NCBI GenBank assembly: GCA_963719485.1 | Contig: OY970387.1 | Span: 3,100,001 to 3,164,000, forward strand | Direction of reading: 5' to 3' | Length of the DNA stretch: 64,000 bases | Origin: Bog-473 sp963719485 | GTDB lineage: Bacteria; Actinomycetota; Acidimicrobiia; Acidimicrobiales; RAAP-2 | Translations under genes and position numbers: made by a program | Shown: positions 35,450 through 44,400 of the stretch, piece after piece | Numbering within the stretch: the stretch's first letter is position 1 | How the letters are laid out: the number at the start of each line of letters is the position of its first letter | Notes under the pieces: model-generated | Told to the model about the DNA's origin: nothing | Database searches by the model: none | What the model saw: only the letters and a program-made list of their open reading frames with translations

Positions 35450-38400
35450 ATGCGTCGGAGTCTCCAACGTGTGATGGCTGTGATACTCGGCATGACGTTG
35501 CTTGTCTTCGGTCTGCCGCTCATCCTGGCGACTCCAGCGTCGGCGACGACGCCCGACCAGCCGACACAAGATGTCGAGGCCGGCCTCAACGCACTGGTGC
35601 CCTTCATCGACGGGCTCGCCACTGTGGGCAAGTTCGCTCAGCCGCTGCCTGGGTTAGACGTGCGGCCAGGCTCCGCCGACGGGCTCGACCTGGCGACCGC
35701 GCTGTCCGACACCTTCACCGCTCCGAGTGGGCCGCTCGGTGGGAATTACGGTAACGCAGCCACGCTCGGCGGCCTGACCACGGCGCTCGCCGGCGTGAGC
35801 AGTGCCGGCATTCCGGGGGGCCGCACCGTCACCATCACCGCCGGACACACCAGTTCGGGGGGCGTCGACAGCTTTCCGCTGGCGATCACGATCGAGCGGC
35901 AGCACACGCCGACCGGCTTCGGCATTGCGACATCGGGTTTCGACTTCACTTCTGCCGGAGGCCTCGACACAGACCTCTTGATGCAGCTCGACGTCGTCGT
36001 CAATTACCAGGCGTCTAACCGCACCCTGTGGTTGAGCTTCGGTGGAGGCACGCCGAGCCTGTCGTTGTCAGCCACCACCACGCTGCCGAGCCCGAGCGCC
36101 GTCGATTCGGCGATCGGGATACTCAAGGTGACCCTGGGTGCTGGTTCGACGCTGAGCTCGATCGACCACTTCTCCGCCACGTTCAGCGACCCCAACAATG
36201 ACGGTCGCCTCGACGTCCTCACCGCCGGCGCCAGTACGACCGGCGGTGAGGTCACGGCGCCGGGAGCGTCGGCCGGGCTCGTCAGTCTCGACTGGGCGTC
36301 GACGCCGGCCAGCAGTCTGTCGGCGACGCTGAACGTGACGGCCGACACCACCGGCATAACCGGGACGGGTCTTTCCGGTGCCAGTGCCACCGTCACGATC
36401 GGACCCCTCGATCCCTCCACCACCACTCTCAGCTCATCGGTCATCAGCGGGTCACTGCAGGCGTTCGACGCCTTCGAGAATCTTGCTCCCAACGACCTCG
36501 CCAACGCCTTGGGGCAACTGGCCCAGTTCCTGACGACTGTGCAGATGACCCAGATGCCCAGCGGGGCCGGCTTCGACGACATCGCGCTGCCGTTCATGAA
36601 GGGCAGCCTGGCGGACGTGGTGCAGGTCAATGAGACCATTCGAAAGTTCATCACCGACCACGTCGAGCAGATACCAGTCGATCCGACCAACGCATCGTCG
36701 ACCGTCGGCAAGCCGGACTTCGCCTCCATCCAAGACCTCATCTCCGAGCTCAACGGCGAGACGGGCCTCCCAGGCGGCGCATCCTTGACCGTGAAGGACG
36801 TCAACTACGACAACACATCGAACAAGTTGTCGTTCACCGTGAACGCGACCCGAGCTTCCGGCAACGGTCAGCCGCTCGACAACCCTCCGGCCCCGACGAC
36901 CAGTGACGGCACCGGAGCGACCTTCACCGCCACCAGCATCACCGATCCCAACCACATCTGGGACCCGTCGTACGTGGGGCGGACCGTCACCGCCGGCCCC
37001 CTGACGGCCGAGATCAAAGACATCAGCGGCCACACCGTCGACCTCGATCCCGCCCCCCTCACCCCGCAGGGAGGCTCGCCCGTTCCGACCGACTTGTGGA
37101 AGGGTGCCACCACCGCTGAGCCCTTCCCGCCAGCCGGCACCCCGTACTCCATCGCGGCACCCGACCCCCAGACCGGCGAAGCGCAGCTCGGCGACATCCT
37201 CAACGCCAAGACCGGTCTCATCAATGCCAACGCACAACAGCCGACGGCGACGGTCAACCCGAGCTACTCGGTGAGCCTGCCTATCGTGCTCGACCTCTCC
37301 CCGCCGACCTCGACGACGCCCACCACCGTGACGAACCCCGACGGGACCAAGACGGTGGTCGACTCGCTGCCCACCCCGGCCCAACGGATCAAGCTGCACA
37401 CCGGGGGCTCGGACCCGCTGATCAGCCTCGACGTCCCGATTGCGTCCTCCGTCCACATCAGCGCCGACGTGGGGTTCCTGGGCGTGCAACTCGACGGCAG
37501 TCTGGCCGAGTGCACCACGGGCACGTACGACGCCTCGACCGTCCCGCCGAGCTGCGGCGCGATCGGCTCCACCCACCTGCTTCAGGTGAACCTCAAAACA
37601 CCCACCACCGCTCCTCTGGCCGACAGCGGCGGCGACCTCTCGTTGCCCGACTTCGTCACCCACCTGATCGCGGGCGGCAGTGGGGACACCAACGGGCAGA
37701 ACGGCACGACCCCGGCACCCCAGGACGTGCTGTCGGCGTCGGTCAACGGCGAGGCCCACGCCACCTTGACCGTGACGGTGCCCGGTGCGTCGTCGTTCTT
37801 CTCGAGTCCGCTCACCCTCAGCGCCGACATGGCCGACATCACCGACCCGAGCACGGTGACCGTCAACGCGCCGGACGTCTCGCAGCTGGCGGGGCTCAAG
37901 GACTTCGACATCTCCGGCGCCGACCCGAAGGCGCTCTTCGGGGCGATCCTGGCCGTGCTCAACCAGGTCGACGCCTTGTCCAGCCAGCTGGGCGGGGCGA
38001 GCGGCGCCCTCCATGACGCCCTGGCCACACCCATCCCGCTGCTCGGCACCTCGGTGAAGAGCCTCATCGGTGGCTCGGTGTCCGGCGGCGACGGGGTGAC
38101 CTACGGCAACGGAACAGTCGGGACCCTCACCGATCCGAACCAGAATTTCTCCTCTGACGACAGCAAGGCACTGGCCGGCCGCACCCTCACCGCCGGGACG
38201 ACCAGCGGGGTGATCGCCTCAGCCACCGGGAACGTGATCACCCTCACCGCGCCGTGGGCGGCGCAGCCGCCCGACGGCACCTCCTACACGGTCGAAGACG
38301 AGCTGAAGGGTGTCATCGACGCGCTCACGGCCAATCCGGCCGACTCGCTCCAGAGCATGGTCGACACGCTCAACCAGCACCTCGGCACCAACAGCCCGGT

Positions 38401-41400
38401 GAGCTTCAAGCTGGACACGTCCACCACCCCGGCGACACTGCACCTGAACATCGACTGGAAGCGCTCCTACTCGACGAACGCGCCCATCTCGTTGAATCTC
38501 GGCGCCGGCTTGCCCAGCCTGGCCGGCGTCCAGGCGCACGGGACCGCCACCTTGGGGGTGAGCGGCGAGGTCAAGGTCGGCCTCCTCCTGCCCCTTTCGG
38601 CCGACACCCTCAGCGACCCGCTGGGCCAGCTGCAGGTCGACCCCTCGAACTCGAGCGTGTCGGTCAAGGTGTCCGCCAGCCTCGGCGACCAGTCCTTCAT
38701 CATGGCCAACGCCGGCCCGTTGGCCATCGCCCTGGGCGACCCGAGCCATCCGAACGCGACCAACCTCCAGGCCAACGCGGCGCTCGGTGCCGCCCTCTCC
38801 GACAGCACCGACTCGAGTCCCGTCAGCCTCTCGACCTTCGCCGGCGACCTGGGGGTGCAGCTCAACCAGGGCGTCGACCCGGTCACGTGTAGCAACGCCC
38901 CCAACGTGGCCTCGGACAGCTACGCCCTGTGCGCCGCGCTGCCCATCTACACCAGCAGCGACGGTCACACCTGGAACCTCATCACCGGCAGTGCGCCCGA
39001 CGACACGAACTCGATCCTGTTGCGCGTGCCGCAGTCCACCGGGACGGACCTGGCCAGCCAGTTCGATCTGAGTGGCAACCTCGGGGACGGCACGACGCCG
39101 AAGCTCGAGACCCCTTCCGACCTGGCCACCTCGATCGCCAATTCGTTCCTCGACCTGTCCTCGCTCGACGACGGGCTTCTCGGGTACATCAAGTTCGCGC
39201 AGCAGGGCCTCCAACTGGCCTCTGCCGGGGGCAAACTGCCGCTCATCGGCAGCGACCTCCAGGAGGGAGCCGACTTCCTCGGCAACCTCCAGAACACCAT
39301 CAACGGCGTGCTCGGCCCGTCAAATCTGCCGAACGGCAAGCTGGCCACCGCCGGCGACGTCCAGAACAAGCTCAACGACCTCGGTTCGGCGCTCAACACC
39401 GCCGGCCTCCTGCCCGGCGGCACGGCGAGCTTCACGCCGGCACTCATCTGCAGCGGGGCCACCCTCAGCCAGGTGACCGGTGTGTCGGCAACGGCCACCA
39501 ACCCCACGAGTGGCACGACCGACTACCAGTACGAGGTCGTCGCCACCCGCAGCGACGGCACCGGTGACACGATCCCGAGCGCTGCGTCCACTTCGGTTCA
39601 TAACGTGGCACCGGCCAGCCTCGGCACGAGCAGCTTCAACACCGTCACCTGGACGCCGGTGAAGTACGCCACCGACTACAAGATCCTGCGCAGCGATGAC
39701 GACGGGTCGGACTCGCTCACCGACTTCCAGCTCATCGACACCGTCACCGGGCAGCCCACCAAGACCTACCAGGATCAGAAGACCTCGGGGTCGCCCTATT
39801 CCGCCGTCACTACCGCGCCATCGCTCGCCACCTGTGACATGGGAGAGCCGGCCTCGGACATCTCTGGGATCACGGTCACCGCCGACCTCGGCCAGGGCAG
39901 TCTCACCGACCCGACCGCCTCGGGCGGGCTCACGGCCAAGGTACCGCTGGACGTCGGCGTGCCCGGTCTCTCCATCTCCGCCATGAACGACGGGACCGAC
40001 GCCAACGACCTGACGGCGTCGGTGGCCTGGGCCATCCACTTGAAGTTCGGTTTGTCACGTGACCGCGGCTTCTTCGTCGACACCCAGGACCACGACCCGA
40101 GCTCGCCGGTGGGCAAGTCCGGACCGGAGTTCCAGGTGGGTGTGGCCATCAACGTGCCCGCATCCATCCACGCCCAACTCGCCTTCCTGAACGTCGACAT
40201 GGCCAACCAGAACCCCACGACGGCGGACCCGAACTTCGCCGGCAAGCCGCTGTTCAAGGGCGTCTTCTCCATCGACCTCAAGAACGGTGCCAGCGCGCCG
40301 GACTGCAGCGACGCCTCGTGCACCGCTGACGACTCGCAGTTCATCGACTTGTCCGGCCTGCAGAACACCACCAACATCACGGACGACATCGTGCCCAAAC
40401 TCAGCGCCGAGGCGGCGCTCGACTGGGTGCTGCACGCCGACGTCTCGTCGGCCCTGCCCGGGATCGGCACCGAGTTCAAGCTCCACTGGGCCTGGACCAG
40501 CGCGAACCCCGGCGGGTCGGTGCTGCCCGACGTCCTCGAGTTCGACAACGTCACCATCGACCCCGGATCGTTCGTCAACGGGGTGCTCGGGAAGATCTTC
40601 GCCCAAGTGGCCAGCGCCATGAAACCGCTGCAGCCGGTCATCGACACCATCCAGGCGCCGATTCCCGTGCTCTCGGACCTGTCCAAGGCGGTCGGCGGCA
40701 GTGACGTCACCATCGCGTCCTTGGCCGAGGACTTCAGCACCCTGGCCGGGGGACCGGATATTGCGCCCTTCCTCGACGTGCTGAACAGTGTCAACAGCGT
40801 GGTGAAGAACCTCACCAGCGGCCACTGCGCCGTGGCGGGCGAGACGTTCTGCGTCAACGTCGGCTCGTTCAAGCTCAATGCCCAGGACGCCACCACCGAG
40901 GCGAACACGCCGGACCTGGCTACCCAGAGTGGCTTCATCACGCCGACGGACATGGGGAACCCCCTGGGTGACCTTGCCTCGGACTCGAGCGACCCCGGCT
41001 TCGCCAACACCAGTGGGACCGGGGCCGGTCAGTGCTCCAACCCCGACGACCAGACCACCTGTACTCACCCCGGACTCACATTCCCGGCCCTGGAACACCC
41101 CGCCCAGATCTTCCAGCTGATCCTCGGCCACGACGTCACGCTGGCGCAGTTCGACTCGGGCCCCTTGACGCTCGGCTTCTCGATGAGCGAGGAGTTCGGC
41201 CCGATCTACGCGCCGCCGCCGGTGGACATCGTCATCTCGGGCAGCGCCGGCGTCACGCTCCACGTAGTGGCCGGATTCGACACCTACGGCATCCGTACGG
41301 CCGTGCAGTCGGGCAAGGTCGGCGTCGGCGTCCTCGACAGCCTGTTCTTCGCCACCACTGACTCGTCGGGGAAGCCACTCGCCGTGGTCTCCCTCACCGG

Positions 41401-44400
41401 CACCATCGCCGCGGGCGCCGAGGTGACCGCGTTCGTTTTGAAGGCCGGCGTCGAAGGTGGGATCACGCTGACCGTGAACTTCTATTGGAACGATCCGGAC
41501 AACGACGGGAAGTTCCGATTTAGCGAGTTCCTGGCCACCGCGCTCAACAACCCTGTCTGTCTGTTCAACGAGGGGGGGTCACTCAACGTCTTCTTAGAGG
41601 TGTTCATCACGATCGGGTTCTCGCCGTTCGATGTGTCGTTCAACTTCACGCTGGTCAACGTGAAATTGCTGGACTTCACGCTGCAACCGGACTGTAATCC
41701 CGCCCCGCCGAGGCTGGGCGGGGTCACCGGCAGCACGCTGTACCTCTATGCCGGGAATCTCGGGACGGCAGCCGCCCGCGGCGACAATGCGTGGGCAGCC
41801 AAGGGTGACGAGTCGTGGGTCGTGCGGGAGAACGCGGACAAGAGCGTGACGGTCAACGCCCTCGGTGTCACGCACACCTTCACCCAAACCATCAGTTCGG
41901 TGGTGCTCGATGCGAGGGGGTACTCCACCGGGAAGCTCTCGGTCCTGTTCCAGGGGGCGACCAAAGATCAACCCTTCGACCTGAAACAGGTCGTCTTCGG
42001 CGGGAACCAAGACGACACCATACGCACCGGGTCGGGCCCGAGCTTTGTCGACGGCGGCCCCGGCAACGACACCATCAGTACCGGAGATCGGCCGGATCCC
42101 GGGAGTGAACCGGCCGCCGGCGCACCGGCAGCCGTGGTCGCCGGTGGTCCGGGCAACGACGTCATCACCACCGGCAACGCGCAGGACTGGGTGGCCGGCG
42201 ACGGCGCGCTCACGGTCTCGGACGTGAGCGGCGTCACCGCGCCCGCGTACGACACGTCCGCGACCGACACGACGGACAACACCTCCACCGGAACGGTCTC
42301 CCTGCCCACCGTGCTCGACCCGGCGACGGTCGGGCACCCGGCAGCACCCACCGAGCACCCACAATCCGATCCGAACCCCGACGGTGACGACCTCATGACC
42401 GTCGGCATCGGCGGCTCGACGATCTGGGGCGGCGGCGGCAACGACAAGATCGGTACGGCGCAGGCCAGCACCGTGGCCGACGCCAACCCGGGCAACCCCA
42501 ACTACACGGCCGGAGCCAACACCATCATCGGCGGCGACGGCAGCGACCAGATCGCCAGCGGCTCGGCCGACGACGTCATCTATACCGGCAGCACCGAGAC
42601 CGCCATCGGCCCCGACGACGAGGGTCCGCCCGACGTCAATCTCGACGGCAGCGCGGCGATCAACACGGTGGACACCGGGACGGGCAACGACACCGTCTAC
42701 GGCAGCCAGGCCGAGGACGACGTGACGGTCCATTCCCTGCCCGGGCAGTCCGCCACCGTCTACGGCGGCGGGGGCAATGACATCCTCGATGGCGGCGACG
42801 GCACGGACAGCCTCTATGGCGGCCCCGGGAACGACTACCTGATCGCCCAGCCGGCCACCGTCGACAAGGTCCATACGCAGACCGACCAGCTCGGACCCGG
42901 TGCCTTCACCATCACCGACCTCGCCGACTCGAACCCGGCGGTCGGCAAGACCCTGGTGGGCGGCGGTGGCAGCGACCGCATCTACGGCGGTGACGGCTCC
43001 AGCTCCATCTGGGGCGACCACGAGACCTTCTTCGACGCCACCAACACCGGCACGGCGCAGAAAGACACCTGTGCCAGTCCCGGACCGGCGGCCTCCGACC
43101 CGCCGGCCGAGCACCCGAATCCCGGCTTGACTCCGGGAGCGGGGCTCGGGGCGACCGACCCGGCGCAGGCCGACGCGGCCGACCTCATCATCGGGGGCTC
43201 GGGTGCCGACACCATCTCCGCCGGCGGCGGCAACGACTTCGTCTTCGCCAACGGCGGCAACGACGTCGTCTGCGGGGGCGCCGGTAACGACTACATCGAT
43301 GCCGGCGCGGGCGCCGACACCGTCTGGGGGGGGAGCGGGGACGACACCATCCTCGGCGGGGCCGGCAACGACTCGCTCTACGGAAACCTCGGCAACGACA
43401 CCATCTACGGAGCCGACGGCAACGACACCCTCGAGGGTAACGAGGGAGCCGACTCCCTCTTCGGCGGGGACGGCAACGACCTGGTCATCGGCGGGACCTC
43501 CGCCCCGGGCCGGAGCGACGTCGGCGATCCCATTCTCGACGGCGGCGGCGGCAACGACGTGCTCATCGGCGACAACGGAGGCCAGGTCAACGCGCAGGGG
43601 AACCCGGACTCGAGCCTGGCCGGGGCCAATCCCGCCGACGTCGACGCCAACGGGAACCCGCTGGTCGACGTCTACGACCTCACGTCCACCACGCCCACCA
43701 ACGTCGGGGGCAACGACGCCATCTACGGCGGCGACGACAACGACTTCCTCTTCGGGGGCGTGGGCGACGACGTCCTCGACGGTGGCACCGGGAACGACCA
43801 CGTCGAGGGGAACCCGGGGTCGGACACGATCTATGGCGGAGTGGGCAACGACGACATCATCGGTGGGACCTCACCGGTGGCCGTCGACGGTGGCTCCGTC
43901 GATGCCATCCCCGACGGCAGCACCGGGGGCGGCGCCGACGCCTGTAGTCTCGGCGGCCTGACCAGCGACGTCACGACCGTCCCCGCGGCCACGAGCCCGG
44001 TGACGGGGAACTGCATCTACGGGGACTACCCGTCCACACCCGCGACGGTGCCCGATCCCCAGCACTACGCGGACACTGTTGTCGGTGGCAACGGCTCGAT
44101 CACCGAGACCGGGCTGACCGACACCAACGACGGCACGCCCGTGCGTGACGTCCGTCAGCTGGCCCTGCTCACCGTCGGTGGTAACGACAAGATCAACGCC
44201 GGGCCTGGGGACGACCATGTCTTCGCCGGTCTCGGTGACGACAGCGTGCACGCCGGGGCCGACGACAACTCGGTCGAAGGCGGCCCGGGTTCCGACACCA
44301 TCTACGGCGGTGCCGGCAACAACGACATCATCGGCGGGACGTCCCCGCTGGCTCTGCCCACATCGGGGCCTGACGCGTTGACGACGTCCCAGGTGTCCGA